Position numbers and translations under genes: made by a program
Assembly (NCBI RefSeq): GCF_009846885.1
Contig: NZ_WUWM01000021.1
Location: forward strand, 1 to 64,000
Reading direction: 5' to 3'
Length of the DNA: 64,000 nucleotides
Source: Paenibacillus puerhi
GTDB taxonomy: Bacteria > Bacillota > Bacilli > Paenibacillales > NBRC-103111
Part shown: positions 15,352 through 25,978 of the stretch, in pieces
Layout of the letters: each line of letters starts with the position of its first letter
Position numbering within the stretch: position 1 is the first letter of the stretch
Notes under the pieces: generated by a model
Databases searched by the model: none
The model's input: the letters and a program-made list of their open reading frames with translations, nothing else
Told to the model about the DNA's origin: nothing

Positions 15352-18300
15352 ATGAGTAGAATGATCTGGCGAAAGACACTTGGGATCAAGATGGCCAGCG
15401 CGCTGTTGCTCTCCATGATAACCCCGGTGATGACTTCCACTCCCGTTCGGGCTGCAGATCAAGTCGCTTCAGCAACAGCCAACTGGTACACGACCTATCA
15501 GACGATGGATGGTGTAGGCGCCGCCTATGCATACACCGATTCCATACATATGATGCAGCTTGCTTCTGCGGGTCATCAGGACAAGGTAAGACATCTGCTT
15601 AATCTGACCTTCAGTGAGAAGGACGGTACCGGCCACGATATCGTGCGTGTGATCATCGGCGATAACGGCGGTCTCACCACCTCTGGCGCCACAGCGGCGA
15701 GTCCGGGCTTCAACCCGGTTACGGGCTTGCTTGCGGACGTCGCCAAGCCCGGCTTCGACATCCAGGGGAATCCTATTCCCATGAGAGGATCGGCCGGCCA
15801 GTACGGATATAAGATCGAAGCGGAGAACCGTTACTACGACGGCAATACCGATAGTATCTGGCCCGTCGAGCCCGAGCATGCTCCAGGTACGCTGGTGCCC
15901 GTGGAGGGCTTCGTATGGGATTACCCGTCTTGGAACCAACCGATTGCCAATGATGTCGGCGGCCCTACCAACCTCCTCAGCGCAATCGGCAGCGATCCTG
16001 TCGTGATCAAAAATGGTCCGCGTACTCGTAAAGAGCTGTTCGACTTTGACCAGGTATGGACGATGCGCCAGGCGATGCAGTATGGCGTTAAGCAATTCTA
16101 CGCCTGCACGTGGACAGTGCCTTACTGGATGAGCAATTCGTCGACCAATACGCCAAACAAGATTATACGCGGCGACATAGCCACAATCGACGGTAAACAA
16201 GTCAAGATATACTATCAGGCTTATGCGGATTATCTGGTCAATTATATCCGGGGCATGTGGGAGCAGTGGGGCATTCCCATTACCCATATCAACCCCTTTA
16301 ATGAGGTAGACCTTGCAGGCGGAACCGCTGCATATGTCACCGAGCTTATTAATGGCTATATCGGTCCTACTTTGAAAAAATCCATGCAGCCGGGCGGAGC
16401 GCTCTACGACATCCAGAATCCGGACGGAAAGATCATTGACTTTATCCCTCAGCTTGCTGCCGTAGACGGCACCAATCTCAGTGCTTCTCTAAGCCGAGGC
16501 GGCGAGGTTTTCTCGCAAACGGACCCGGATAATGCCTTGGATAAAAACCCGTACCTCGACGTGTTCACTACCCACTTGTATGGTACGGTCGGCATCGGAA
16601 CGGATGAAAATAAGCTGTACCATACGGGCGACTTTTCCCAGGCTCCTTTGGATTACACGAAGGATGGCTCCAAATATCCGGAATATTTGACCAAGTATAA
16701 GCTCTGGCAGGCAGAGTTCATGAATCAGGATACCGCCGACGGATCAGCCGGTGCTTATACCAACCGGTACGGCAACCAGAATATCAATGATTCCGTGCGC
16801 TGGTCCAACCTGCTGACCAATATGTTCACCAGCAATCCGGGCTTTAACGGCTTCGTCTGGTGGAGCATGTGGGACAGCAACGGCGTAGACGGTTCCGACC
16901 TGATTCGCTTCGTAACGACCAACTCCCAGCAGGAGCCCGGACGCATCAGTACGCTGACCGGCGAATACCGGATATTCAAGCGCTTTTACGGCTATGGCCA
17001 TTTCTCCCGCTTTATGAATCCGGGCGACGTGCGCTTCGATGTAACACGTGTACCCGCGCAGGATCTTAATGTCGTCGCTTTCAAGAACCCGAACACGAAT
17101 GATTTCTCCATCACCATCACCAATGCCAGAAACGATGACAGCATCCAGCCTCTGGAATTCACGCTGAAGGATTTCCCTGCCGGTACTGCGAGCGTAACCG
17201 TGTTCCGTACCTCAGGCAGCGAGAACCAGAAGAAGGTGGGCACAATTCCTGTAAGTAACGGCAAGTTCGTTATAGACATCCCATCGGCCAGCACCGTCAC
17301 CGTCGTACCGTCCCAGGGCACTTTTGCAACTTTTAACGGTCTTGACGGCGAGCGAGACATCTTCTCCTCCCTGGAGGCGGAAGGCAATGACAACAGTGTG
17401 CCAGGCGACGCTGCTGGACGTGCCGGTCGTGCCAACGAGGCTGTCACACTTGCCGACGGCGGATACCTTGCTTATAAAAACATTAACTTTGCCGATGGCT
17501 CCGCTAATGGCGGCGTTGTCCGCAGACATCTGTTATACCTGACCGCGCTGACGAAGTCGGCAAAGGGCGGCGAGCTGCATGCCTACGTCCTTCCTGTGGG
17601 CACTGCCGTAAACAGCATGGCCGAACTTATATCCAAGGGTACGCGTGTAGCTGGAATCTCCGTACCGGCCAATCTGAATTACGGCAACTATCAGAGTAGG
17701 GTAGAAACGGGCGACCTTAGCGCATATGGCCACAAGGATCTTTATATCGTAGCTGCAACGAACGAACCCGGTGATGCGATCACCGTGGACCGCTTCTTGT
17801 TCGGGGCTAACGATTCCGACTGGAGTACCGCTGCCAACAACTCGACCGTATCCATACCGGGCAATCTATTGCTCAATGGCGACTTTGACACGACTACGGC
17901 TTCCAATACCAATAATTGGTCCACAGGTCGTTACAAGCAGGGAACGTTTGAACCGTCCGTCACAGGACCGGTTTTAACAGCAGATACCATCCAGAGCTAC
18001 TCGGGTCTTTCTCGTTACTTGAAAAACAACTCCACATCGAAGGTTGCCGGTTCTGCCAAACTATCCGGCCGCATCGAGGCCGCGGACCAGTATGACGGCA
18101 TGTGGCAGGATGTCACCGGGAAGCTGACCCAGGGGGAGAAGTACAACTTCAAGGGATACTTCCTTGCCATGAAGAGTCGTCCGGAGAGCTACGACGTGGC
18201 TGCCGAAAACCCGGGTGACGTGGAAGTCGCACTGGTATATTACGACAGCAACGGCAATCAGCTGGGCATGACCCCGATCAACGGTCGTGACATGCCTGAA

Positions 18301-20517
18301 CCTTACGCCGCTCGCGAGGGGGGAGATCCTGCTTATTGGAACGCAAGCGGTCAATTCATCGGCCGCATTCTGGAAGGCGGACCGATGACCTTATCCTCCT
18401 TCCAGCCTGTATACGTCAAGGTGGCAGACTGGCATGAGACTCCGAACCAGCCGTTCACCTATCAGGAGCCCGCTGGCACGGCCAAGGTGGTTTTGGCGCT
18501 ATATGCGAAGGATTCCAACATCCTCTACGCCGATCAGCTTTCGCTAACGCCTGAAGCCGTACCCTCCTATAATATCTTCGTGGATGGCAAGCAACCGTCA
18601 AATTTTGATGTCAGCAAGACGGAATATTCGTATACCGTAACGGGAAGCGCCATCCCCGTAGTCACGGCATCTACGAGTGATAAAACTGAACAAGTAAGTA
18701 TTACGCAAGCTGCCAGCGCTCAAGGGACGGCTACTGTACGGTTTATTAAAGGGCAACAGGTGAAGACGTATACAATCGCATTTAGTACGCATGAAGTCAT
18801 CAATTTTGCGAACGGTCTTCCGGCGGGCTGGCAGATCGTAAACCCGGTAGAGCCTGATACTGCTGTAACCTATGGTGCAGCCGGGGACGTAACGATTGCT
18901 ACCGCTAAGGGGGATGCCGACTATCCCAATAGCCGCAATGTGCTGCAATTCCCGGGTTCAGCGAAAGGCAACTGGACGCTTACCGCGAGACTTACCGTGA
19001 ATAAACCACTGAATGATGCTACGATCGCTGAGCTTTCGCAAGCAGGTCTTGCTATCCATCGAGCTTCAACCGGCGAGTTCTATAGAATCAATGCGAGAAA
19101 AGTGGCGCCTAATATTAAGGTGAATTATTCGGGTAAAACCGGCAGCACCCCATACTCCGGCAATACCAATCAAACCAATTTGACGGGTACAAACTATGAT
19201 CTGCGCATTGAGAAGAATGGAAATATCGTTCAAGGGTATTTCTCGACGAATGGCGGTATAAGCTGGCTGGCTATGGGCAGTTCGACGACGTTTACTCCCG
19301 CATTCTTCGAGGATGCAAAGGTGCAATTGTATGGAACAAACTTTAGTGCCACAACTGACTTGACCGTGAAATTCTCTAATGTAACTTTAGTGAAGACATT
19401 AGGGGAAGCTGGGGAAGACACAGCTCCGCCGACATGGGCGCCAGGAAGCGCGCTTCAGGAATCCAATGTGACAAGCACGGGACTCACCTTAACGTGGCCG
19501 GCGGCTCAGGATGCAAGCGGGGTAACGGGTTACCGGATCTACACGGGAGCAGATGGTACACCGATTACGGTAGCTGGAACGGTAACTAGTCATGTTATGA
19601 CTGGATTATCGCCGCATACTTCCTATACCTTCAGGGTTGAAGCCGGAGATGCAGCGGGGAATTGGAGTACGAACGGACCCGTGAAATCGATTACCACCCT
19701 GCCTTCAAACGAATTTTCGGCGACATTAACCGGCCCAGGCAGTGTGACTATTGGCCAGTCGTTTAGTTTGAACTACGGCTTGGTAAACGTAACCCAAAGC
19801 GTATATGCCCAGGATATGACCGTGAACTATAATGCCTCCCAGCTCGAGCTTCAGGACATTCAATCCCTGAAGGCCGGATTCGCCATAGTTGATAAGCATG
19901 AAGTGGCGCCTGGCCAAGTGCGAGTTCTGGCTTACTCTCAAGGGGCGGAGAATGCGGTGAGCGGCAGCGGGGACCTTCTTCAGCTTCGGTTTACGGCACT
20001 TCCTTCGTCCGGCACGGTCACTAGCTCCGTGTACCTGACGGATGTGAAGGTATCCGACGATAAGGGGGCTGTCACGATCGTAAGCGGCGGTTCCGCGCAT
20101 AACGTTGTCATAAGCGCGATAGCAATCGATTGGACCGCTTTGAATGGCGCGATTGAAACAGCAGTCGCGGCCCTGGTCGATGCAACGGAAGGCTCGCTAT
20201 GGGGACAATATCCTGCCGGCTCCAAGGCCGTCTTGCAGGCCGCGGTCAGCGCTGCACAAGCGACGGCCTCGGATAACGCCGCTACTCAAGCGCAGGTGGA
20301 TCAGGCCGTCTTGAAGCTTAACAGTGAACTGCAAGCCTTCAACAGTTCCTTTAACACTGAAGCTACAATCGGCGACTTGGGCGTCCTGGCTAAGTACTAC
20401 AATCAAACATCCGCTTCACCGGACTGGAGCCTCTATAAGCGTTACGATACCAATGGCAACAGCCGGATTGATATCACCGACCTTGCGTCTATCGCAAGAC
20501 TTATCTTGAAGAAATAA
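15352..20517 (+). CDS. Secreted multidomain GH30-type glycosidase with cohesin and dockerin
   Basis: The protein has 1721 residues. A signal peptide (about 1-35, ending TPVRAA) leads into a GH30-like catalytic barrel plus beta-sandwich (about 40-660), with likely acid/base E318 (INPFNEVD) and nucleophile E455 (WQAEFMNQD). Then come a CBM6/35-like module (about 665-830), a CenC-like module (835-1068), a cadherin-like Ig module (1070-1146), a lectin-like sandwich (1150-1352), FN3 (1358-1450), cohesin (1453-1588), a FIVAR-like helical spacer (1588-1663) and a C-terminal dockerin (1671-1721). The second dockerin loop (DTNGNSRIDITD) is canonical; the first is degraded. Beside GH67 it is probably a glucuronoxylanase; endo-galactanase is possible. 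Confidence 0.8.
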   Translation: MSRMIWRKTLGIKMASALLLSMITPVMTSTPVRAADQVASATANWYTTYQTMDGVGAAYAYTDSIHMMQLASAGHQDKVRHLLNLTFSEKDGTGHDIVRVIIGDNGGLTTSGATAASPGFNPVTGLLADVAKPGFDIQGNPIPMRGSAGQYGYKIEAENRYYDGNTDSIWPVEPEHAPGTLVPVEGFVWDYPSWNQPIANDVGGPTNLLSAIGSDPVVIKNGPRTRKELFDFDQVWTMRQAMQYGVKQFYACTWTVPYWMSNSSTNTPNKIIRGDIATIDGKQVKIYYQAYADYLVNYIRGMWEQWGIPITHINPFNEVDLAGGTAAYVTELINGYIGPTLKKSMQPGGALYDIQNPDGKIIDFIPQLAAVDGTNLSASLSRGGEVFSQTDPDNALDKNPYLDVFTTHLYGTVGIGTDENKLYHTGDFSQAPLDYTKDGSKYPEYLTKYKLWQAEFMNQDTADGSAGAYTNRYGNQNINDSVRWSNLLTNMFTSNPGFNGFVWWSMWDSNGVDGSDLIRFVTTNSQQEPGRISTLTGEYRIFKRFYGYGHFSRFMNPGDVRFDVTRVPAQDLNVVAFKNPNTNDFSITITNARNDDSIQPLEFTLKDFPAGTASVTVFRTSGSENQKKVGTIPVSNGKFVIDIPSASTVTVVPSQGTFATFNGLDGERDIFSSLEAEGNDNSVPGDAAGRAGRANEAVTLADGGYLAYKNINFADGSANGGVVRRHLLYLTALTKSAKGGELHAYVLPVGTAVNSMAELISKGTRVAGISVPANLNYGNYQSRVETGDLSAYGHKDLYIVAATNEPGDAITVDRFLFGANDSDWSTAANNSTVSIPGNLLLNGDFDTTTASNTNNWSTGRYKQGTFEPSVTGPVLTADTIQSYSGLSRYLKNNSTSKVAGSAKLSGRIEAADQYDGMWQDVTGKLTQGEKYNFKGYFLAMKSRPESYDVAAENPGDVEVALVYYDSNGNQLGMTPINGRDMPEPYAAREGGDPAYWNASGQFIGRILEGGPMTLSSFQPVYVKVADWHETPNQPFTYQEPAGTAKVVLALYAKDSNILYADQLSLTPEAVPSYNIFVDGKQPSNFDVSKTEYSYTVTGSAIPVVTASTSDKTEQVSITQAASAQGTATVRFIKGQQVKTYTIAFSTHEVINFANGLPAGWQIVNPVEPDTAVTYGAAGDVTIATAKGDADYPNSRNVLQFPGSAKGNWTLTARLTVNKPLNDATIAELSQAGLAIHRASTGEFYRINARKVAPNIKVNYSGKTGSTPYSGNTNQTNLTGTNYDLRIEKNGNIVQGYFSTNGGISWLAMGSSTTFTPAFFEDAKVQLYGTNFSATTDLTVKFSNVTLVKTLGEAGEDTAPPTWAPGSALQESNVTSTGLTLTWPAAQDASGVTGYRIYTGADGTPITVAGTVTSHVMTGLSPHTSYTFRVEAGDAAGNWSTNGPVKSITTLPSNEFSATLTGPGSVTIGQSFSLNYGLVNVTQSVYAQDMTVNYNASQLELQDIQSLKAGFAIVDKHEVAPGQVRVLAYSQGAENAVSGSGDLLQLRFTALPSSGTVTSSVYLTDVKVSDDKGAVTIVSGGSAHNVVISAIAIDWTALNGAIETAVAALVDATEGSLWGQYPAGSKAVLQAAVSAAQATASDNAATQAQVDQAVLKLNSELQAFNSSFNTEATIGDLGVLAKYYNQTSASPDWSLYKRYDTNGNSRIDITDLASIARLILKK

Positions 20518-20527
20518 ACAGTCATTT

Positions 20528-20566
20528 CCGAAAGGAAGGTAGCCCTTACCTTCCTTCCGGTATTTT
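20528..20566 (+). terminator. Hairpin between the GH30 and cohesin-SLH genes
   Basis: CCGAAAGGAAGGTA and TACCTTCCTTCCGG pair over 14 bases with one mismatch around a 5-base loop, then TATTTT. It sits only about 20 bases before the next gene, so it may attenuate rather than stop transcription. Confidence 0.6.
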
Positions 20567-20587
20567 GGCGGAGAGGACGGAGAAGCT

Positions 20588-22240
20588 ATGCCTAGAAGAC
20601 AAGGCTTGTTGGGAAGGGTTCTTGCGATCATGTGCTTTTTCACCATAAGTATGAGTTCCCTGTCTCTTGCACATGCAGAAGGCTCACCCCAATTTATTTT
20701 GACAACGAGCGAGGGCTCGACTGCGGTTGGCAACGAACTGAAGGTTAGCGTCAAAGGATTGCAACTGAACGACTTATATGCCAAGGAGATAACCCTTACT
20801 TATGATTCGACGAAGCTGCGCTTCAACAGTGCCGTAAGCGATGTGTCAGGCGGATTTACAGTCGACCCCATCCTTGAGGGCAATAAGCTCCAGCTCGCGC
20901 ATACAAGCTTAGGCGACCAACCGGGAGTGAGCGGGGATCGTAGCCTTTTTACCCTTAGCTTTACAAGCATTGCCGCTGGAACAGCCGACATTGAGCTTGA
21001 CAAAATCATATTGGTGGATTCTCGCTTGCAGTCTTCGGAAGCAGCCGGGGGCGCTCGGGCAAGCGTCAGCATTGGGAGTGGCAGTAGCGGCGGAAGCGGT
21101 GGCAGCAGCGACAGTTCGAGCGGCCCTGTCAGCCCTGCCAGCCCGACCCCTGATCCTCTAAAAATTACCGATAATGGTCAGGGCAAAAAAACCGTAGAGC
21201 TTCCGCCTGCTGCGAATGGGGTGAAAATCGCGATGAGTCAGATTGGTTCGGACCCCAAAACCCGCCTAGAAATCAAGAAGGAGGGTCTTAGCGTGGAGAT
21301 TCCTCCTGAGGTACTGCTGCAACTGAGAGGAACAGTGTCCGAGGAACAGCTGAGTAACAGTATACTCTCCTTTACTATGAAGCCGCTGCCTCTCCGTGAC
21401 GCCGACACGCTGATCGACCGGGCACGGCAGTTGCATCAGGCTGGGATAAAGCTGTCCGGCCACATCTACGAATTCAGTTTGCAATTGATCACGGGTGAGC
21501 ATCAGGCCGCTTCCTTGACCGCTTTCACAAAGCCAATCACGTTGCGATTGAAGAGTGATCCTTCTTTAAACGCCAAGCTGGTCTCCATGTATTACATAGC
21601 GGATGACGGAAAGCTTGAGTATATCGGGGGAACCTACGTAAATGGGGAACTTTCAGCCGAGATCTATCACTTTAGCAAGTATGCCGCCTTGGAATATACC
21701 AAAACGTTCGCGGATGTTCCCCATAATCATTGGGCGAAGCCAGTCATCACGGAGCTTGCTGCCAAGCATATTGTATCGGGCACAAGCGACACGGATTTTG
21801 AGCCGGAACGGATGGTCACTCGGGCTGAATTCACCGCCTTGCTGGCGAGAACCCTTCATCTAACCGCCAAAGGAAACGTCGACTTCACGGATGTCTCGGC
21901 GGCGGACTGGTTCTACCCTGAGGTCGCCATGGCCGTGAAGGCGGGAATTGTTCAGGGAAAAAGCGAAACGACCTTCGCGCCCGAGGCCTCGATTTCGCGA
22001 GAAGAAATGGTCGCCATGCTCGTACGCGCATACCATATGCAGCATAAAGAAGCTATCCTGCCCTCGGGAGCCGCATTTGATGACGAGGATGCCGTATCGC
22101 CATGGGCCCTAGCCTATGTCAAGAATGCCAGAGCTCTGCGTCTGATCGAGGGTCGGGAGGCTAATCTATTCGTACCTCACGGAGTCGGAACACGAGCGGA
22201 GGCCTCTCAGCTTATCATGAATTTCTTGGGGCTGCAGTAG
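20588..22240 (+). CDS. SLH-anchored cohesin protein (single-cohesin surface scaffold)
   Basis: The protein has 550 residues. Signal peptide about 1-30 (SLSLAHA). A cohesin domain covers about 34-165: FILTTSEGSTAVGNELKVSV, LYAKEITLTYDSTKLRF and ADIELDKIILVDS fit the jelly-roll strands. A Gly/Ser/Pro linker (about 165-190) leads to a beta-rich domain (190-375) of the sort often preceding SLH repeats. Three SLH repeats follow (about 375-550; FADVPHNHWAKPVITELAAK, FTDVSAADWFYPEVAMAVKA, SPWALAYVKNARALRL). It would bind the cell-wall polymer and display one cohesin. It lies 70 bases behind the dockerin-bearing GH30 gene, which suggests that enzyme as partner. Confidence 0.85.
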   Translation: MPRRQGLLGRVLAIMCFFTISMSSLSLAHAEGSPQFILTTSEGSTAVGNELKVSVKGLQLNDLYAKEITLTYDSTKLRFNSAVSDVSGGFTVDPILEGNKLQLAHTSLGDQPGVSGDRSLFTLSFTSIAAGTADIELDKIILVDSRLQSSEAAGGARASVSIGSGSSGGSGGSSDSSSGPVSPASPTPDPLKITDNGQGKKTVELPPAANGVKIAMSQIGSDPKTRLEIKKEGLSVEIPPEVLLQLRGTVSEEQLSNSILSFTMKPLPLRDADTLIDRARQLHQAGIKLSGHIYEFSLQLITGEHQAASLTAFTKPITLRLKSDPSLNAKLVSMYYIADDGKLEYIGGTYVNGELSAEIYHFSKYAALEYTKTFADVPHNHWAKPVITELAAKHIVSGTSDTDFEPERMVTRAEFTALLARTLHLTAKGNVDFTDVSAADWFYPEVAMAVKAGIVQGKSETTFAPEASISREEMVAMLVRAYHMQHKEAILPSGAAFDDEDAVSPWALAYVKNARALRLIEGREANLFVPHGVGTRAEASQLIMNFLGLQ

Positions 22241-22332
22241 CCCCGGCCCGAAGGATGCACCGGAATATCCTCTCAAGCCTCGCCGGCAGTCGGTGAAGAA
22301 GAAGAAACTGTCGGCGTGACCAATTTTCGGTC

Positions 22333-22391
22333 TATTTTATAACAAATCGTGCATCCTTCATATATAAATCTGATTTCCTAGTTGTTACTAT
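22333..22391 (+). promoter_or_regulatory. Putative YesN-box promoter of the binding-protein gene
   Basis: TTTTATAACAA begins at 22335 and the -10 TACTAT lies at 22386-22391, again 51 bases apart, with TCGTGCATCCTTCATATATAA between them and no clear -35. Confidence 0.6.
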
Positions 22392-22436
22392 AGGAACAGG
22401 CAAAACAAATATATACGACATACAGGAGGGGTAACA

Positions 22437-23756
22437 TTGATTAAATGGAAGCGTTCTCTGACCGTTTTAGCTACAACAACGGCATTGGTAGGGTCGCTGG
22501 CCGCTTGTGGCGGCGGAGGCGGCAAAGAACCCGCAAGCACTCCGGCATCGCCATCAGCAGCGCCGTCGGCAGGGGCATCCACGGAACCGGTTAAGCTGCG
22601 CATTATGTGGTGGGGGGCGCAGAATCGTCATGACGCAACACTGAAAGCACTTGAATTGTACACCAAGAACAACCCGAACGTAACGTTCGAGCCTGAATAC
22701 TCCGGTATGGACGGTTACCTGGACAAATTGTCCACGCAAGCGGCTGCCAACAACGCGCCCGATATTGTGCAGCTTGATCCGGGCTGGACTCCTGACTGGG
22801 CTGCCCGCAAACAATTGGCTGAATTGACTCCGGCTGTGGATGTAAGCAAGTTCGATACCAAGCTGATGGCAGGCGGACAATCCGGCGGCAAGCAATACGG
22901 AATTCCCCTTGGTTCTGTTGCCTTCGGTATGATCTACGACAAAGCGGCGATGGATAAGGTGGGCATCAACAATCCTGCCAATGGCTGGAGCTGGGACGAT
23001 TTCTTTGCGCTAGCCAAGGAATCCAAGGCGAAGCTGCCTAGCGGAACTTATTTCACCAAGGATTACGGCGGCAATTACTTTGTATACTCCGCTTATCAAT
23101 ATGCAAAGGGGAAAGGCCCGGTAGTCTCCACGGACGGCAAATTTAATGTGGATCAGGCTACTTACCTGGAGTGGACCAAAAAATTCGAAGAGCTGCGCAA
23201 GGAAGGTCTTGTTCCACCGGCTGACGTGAACGCGTCTGACAAAGAAAATGATCCGAAGCTGGACCTGATGGTTTCCGGTAAAATTCTGGTGCGCTATGCC
23301 TTCTCCAATGGATATGGCACCTATGATAGCCTGAAAAAAGGCGCTTATGCCCTGGTGACGATGCCCCGTTCCTCCGATCCGGGCGGCTGGCTTAAGCCTT
23401 CCATGTACCTGGCTGTGACTGCAGGCTCCAAGAAGCAGGAAGAAGCCAAGAAGTTCGTAAACTGGTTCGTCAATGATCCTGAGGCCGCTAAGATTTTGGG
23501 AACCGTACGCGGATTGCCGGCTAACAAGGACATTTCCAGCCTCCTTCAAGCCAGCTTCAGCGATGCGGACAAGATCGGTTTGGAGCTGCTCCGCGCTACG
23601 GAGAAGGACGGCCAAACTTGGGATTCTACAAGCGGCTGGACCAACTTCGTGGACAAGGATTGGGCTCTGGTTGGCGATCAGCTCACCTTTGGCAAAATCA
23701 CCCCTCAGCAGGCCTTTGATCAATTGAAGTCTGCTTCGAAGTCATACGAGAAGTAA
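22437..23756 (+). CDS. Extracellular sugar-binding lipoprotein of ABC transporter
   Basis: The protein has 439 residues and a TTG start behind AGGAGGGG. The lipoprotein signal ends in the lipobox LAAC (about residue 24), followed by a low-complexity Gly/Ser/Pro/Ala tether and a family-1 solute-binding protein (LRIMWWGAQNRHDATLKALE, DIVQLDPGWTPDWAA, YGIPLGSVAFGMIYDK). It should capture oligosaccharides, probably aldouronates given the GH67 next door, for the permeases at 26085 and 27041. Its promoter carries the shared box, a cre-like site overlaps the first codons, and an attenuating hairpin follows. Confidence 0.9.
   Translation: MIKWKRSLTVLATTTALVGSLAACGGGGGKEPASTPASPSAAPSAGASTEPVKLRIMWWGAQNRHDATLKALELYTKNNPNVTFEPEYSGMDGYLDKLSTQAAANNAPDIVQLDPGWTPDWAARKQLAELTPAVDVSKFDTKLMAGGQSGGKQYGIPLGSVAFGMIYDKAAMDKVGINNPANGWSWDDFFALAKESKAKLPSGTYFTKDYGGNYFVYSAYQYAKGKGPVVSTDGKFNVDQATYLEWTKKFEELRKEGLVPPADVNASDKENDPKLDLMVSGKILVRYAFSNGYGTYDSLKKGAYALVTMPRSSDPGGWLKPSMYLAVTAGSKKQEEAKKFVNWFVNDPEAAKILGTVRGLPANKDISSLLQASFSDADKIGLELLRATEKDGQTWDSTSGWTNFVDKDWALVGDQLTFGKITPQQAFDQLKSASKSYEK
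22446..22459. promoter_or_regulatory. CcpA (cre)-like site at the start of the binding-protein gene
   Basis: TGGAAGCGTTCTCT fits the cre pattern TGNAANCGNTNNCW and lies just inside the coding region, a usual place for roadblock repression by CcpA. Confidence 0.4.
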
Positions 23757-23769
23757 TCCATACCAGATG

Positions 23770-23808
23770 CTCTGGAACAATCCCTTGTTCCGGAGTGTCT
23801 TTTAATTT
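23770..23808 (+). terminator. Attenuating hairpin after the binding-protein gene
   Basis: CTCTGGAACAA and TTGTTCCGGAG (11 pairs, one G-T; 4-base loop), then a T-rich run. It would let the binding protein be made in excess over the following genes. Confidence 0.65.
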
Positions 23809-23856
23809 TGGGTACCGTACGTAACTCATAAGACGACAAGGGAGGATTTACTTTAC

Positions 23857-25923
23857 ATGGGCACATTATCTACCTTTCAAACCGGCAGCGGCTATGAAGC
23901 GTGGCTGGGCTACCGCCGGTTGGCTTCGGGAGAACACGGCAACTCCTATGCCATTTTTAACCGGATTGTCGTAACGGAAAAGGATGAGGTTATCCAAACC
24001 GCCGTATCTGAATTGACCCGGGGCCTGGAGGGGATCCTTGGCATTCAGCCGGAAATAACGGACCATGGGGAGCATGCTATTGCCCTTGGAACCTTCGGCA
24101 ACCATCCACTTATAGACCGTGTATTCGGAGCGGAGATCATCGCACAGGTCGGGCCGGAAGGCTATGTCATCAAAGCCGATAAAGAAAAAGGCTGTTTGGC
24201 AATCGGCGCCGTTTCCCCCCAAGGCGTGTTGTACGGAGCCTTCCATCTGCTTCGTCTGCTTGGGATAGGCATGTCCGTCGATGAATTGGAGCTTGTCGAG
24301 AATCCGTACAATATGCTGCGGATGATCAACCAATGGGATAATATGGACGGCAGCGTGGAGCGGGGCTATGCCGGTGAATCCATCTTTTTCAAGGACAACC
24401 GGATTACCGAAGATTTGGACCGTATCCGGGACTATGCCAGAATGCTTGCTTCCGCAGGGCTGAATGCCATTGTTATCAACAATGTGAATGTTCACAAAGT
24501 GGAAAGCAAGCTGATTACGGAATTTTTGCCGGAGGTGGCCAAGCTCGCTGCTATTTTCCGCCGGTATGCGATCAAGCTGTTCCTATCCGTCAACTATGCC
24601 AGCCCGATCGAAATCGGGGGTCTGGAGACGGCGGATCCCCTTGACCCGGGAGTCCGCCAATGGTGGAAGGAACAAACCGCCGGCGTTTATGCGCATATCC
24701 CTGATTTCGGCGGCTACCTGGTCAAGGCGGATTCGGAAAACCGTCCGGGGCCGTTTACTTACGGCCGGGATCATGCTGACGGCTCCAACATGCTGGCAGA
24801 AGCGCTGAAGCCATATGGCGGCATCGTAATTTGGCGCTGCTTTGTTTATAATTGCCAGCAAGACTGGCGCGACAGAAAGACGGACCGTGCCCGGGCCGCT
24901 TATGATCACTTCAAGCCTTTGGACGGGCGTTTTATGGATAACGTCATTTTGCAGATCAAAAACGGACCCATGGATTTTCAGGTCCGGGAGCCGGTTTCGC
25001 CGCTGCTTGGAGCCATGCCGTCCACCAACCAGGTGCTCGAATTCCAAATTGCCCAGGAATATACGGGACAGCAGCGCCATGTGTTTTATTTAATTCCGCA
25101 ATGGAAGGAAATCCTGGACTTTGATACTTACGCCAGAGGCGAAGGCTCCTCCGTCAAGCGCATTGCCAGCGGTTCCCTTCATGGCAACCGGCTTGCAGGC
25201 ATTGCCGCTGTTTCCAATATCGGCGATAACAGCAACTGGACAGGCCATGTGTTGGCACAGGCGAACTTATACGGCTATGGCAGACTGACCTGGAATCCGG
25301 ACTTGACTTCCGAGACGATTGCCGATGAATGGATCAGGCTTACCTTCGGCGATAAGGAGAACGTTGTTGCGGCCATCAAGAGCATTCTATTGGAATCGCC
25401 TGCCATTTACGAATCGTACACGGCGCCGCTCGGCGTCGGCTTCATGGTTACTCCCCATTCTCATTATGGCCCTGATGTGGACGGGTACGAGTACTCCAAG
25501 TGGGGAACTTATCATTATGCCGATTGGCAAGGAATCGGAGTTGACCGAACGCTGGCCACAGGTACCGGATATACGTCCCAGTACAACGCTCCGAATTTCG
25601 AACGGTATGAATCCCTCGCGGATTGCCCGGATGAGCTGCTGCTGTTCTTCCATCATGTTCCCTATACCCACGTCCTTCAATCGGGCAAAACCGTTATCCA
25701 GCATATTTACGACACTCATTTCGAAGGGGCGGAGAAGGCCGAGCAGCTCATTAGCCTATGGGACAGTCTAGAGGGATCCATAGACGAGGGGCTGCATAAG
25801 CAAGTCGCCGAGCGTATCGCGGGGCAAGCGGAGCATGCTAAAGTATGGCGGGACCGGATCAATACGTATTTCTACAGAAAAAGCGGGATTGCCGACCAGG
25901 CCGGACGTTTGATCTACGCCTAA
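23857..25923 (+). CDS. aguA: GH67 alpha-glucuronidase
   Basis: This 688-residue protein has no signal peptide, so it works in the cytosol, releasing 4-O-methyl-glucuronic acid from the short aldouronic acids imported by the neighbouring transporter. The catalytic acid fits E294 ([11 protein letters not shown]). The two carboxylates that activate the water fit D373 (MDFQVREP) and E401 (FQIAQEYTG); their spacing matches the known bacterial enzyme. A GH67 N-terminal domain (about 1-140), the barrel (to about 470) and a helical C-terminal domain are all present at normal length. Ribosome site GGGAGG. Confidence 0.95.
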   Translation: MGTLSTFQTGSGYEAWLGYRRLASGEHGNSYAIFNRIVVTEKDEVIQTAVSELTRGLEGILGIQPEITDHGEHAIALGTFGNHPLIDRVFGAEIIAQVGPEGYVIKADKEKGCLAIGAVSPQGVLYGAFHLLRLLGIGMSVDELELVENPYNMLRMINQWDNMDGSVERGYAGESIFFKDNRITEDLDRIRDYARMLASAGLNAIVINNVNVHKVESKLITEFLPEVAKLAAIFRRYAIKLFLSVNYASPIEIGGLETADPLDPGVRQWWKEQTAGVYAHIPDFGGYLVKADSENRPGPFTYGRDHADGSNMLAEALKPYGGIVIWRCFVYNCQQDWRDRKTDRARAAYDHFKPLDGRFMDNVILQIKNGPMDFQVREPVSPLLGAMPSTNQVLEFQIAQEYTGQQRHVFYLIPQWKEILDFDTYARGEGSSVKRIASGSLHGNRLAGIAAVSNIGDNSNWTGHVLAQANLYGYGRLTWNPDLTSETIADEWIRLTFGDKENVVAAIKSILLESPAIYESYTAPLGVGFMVTPHSHYGPDVDGYEYSKWGTYHYADWQGIGVDRTLATGTGYTSQYNAPNFERYESLADCPDELLLFFHHVPYTHVLQSGKTVIQHIYDTHFEGAEKAEQLISLWDSLEGSIDEGLHKQVAERIAGQAEHAKVWRDRINTYFYRKSGIADQAGRLIYA

Positions 25924-25938
25924 TTCATGTCCAAACCC

Positions 25939-25973
25939 AACGGGGAAGCGGCTCAGCCGGCTTCTCCGTTTTT
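25939..25973 (+). terminator. Terminator after aguA
   Basis: AACGGGGAAGCGGCT pairs with AGCCGGCTTCTCCGTT with a one-base bulge and a 1-base loop, followed by TTTTTCG. Confidence 0.75.
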
Positions 25974-25978
25974 CGTTA

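Noticed and set aside
15469-16287. Long minus-strand open frame (272 codons) within the GH30 gene
   Set aside because: It is antisense to a clear GH30 catalytic domain, has no ribosome site and no recognisable domain; long antisense frames are common in GC-rich genes.
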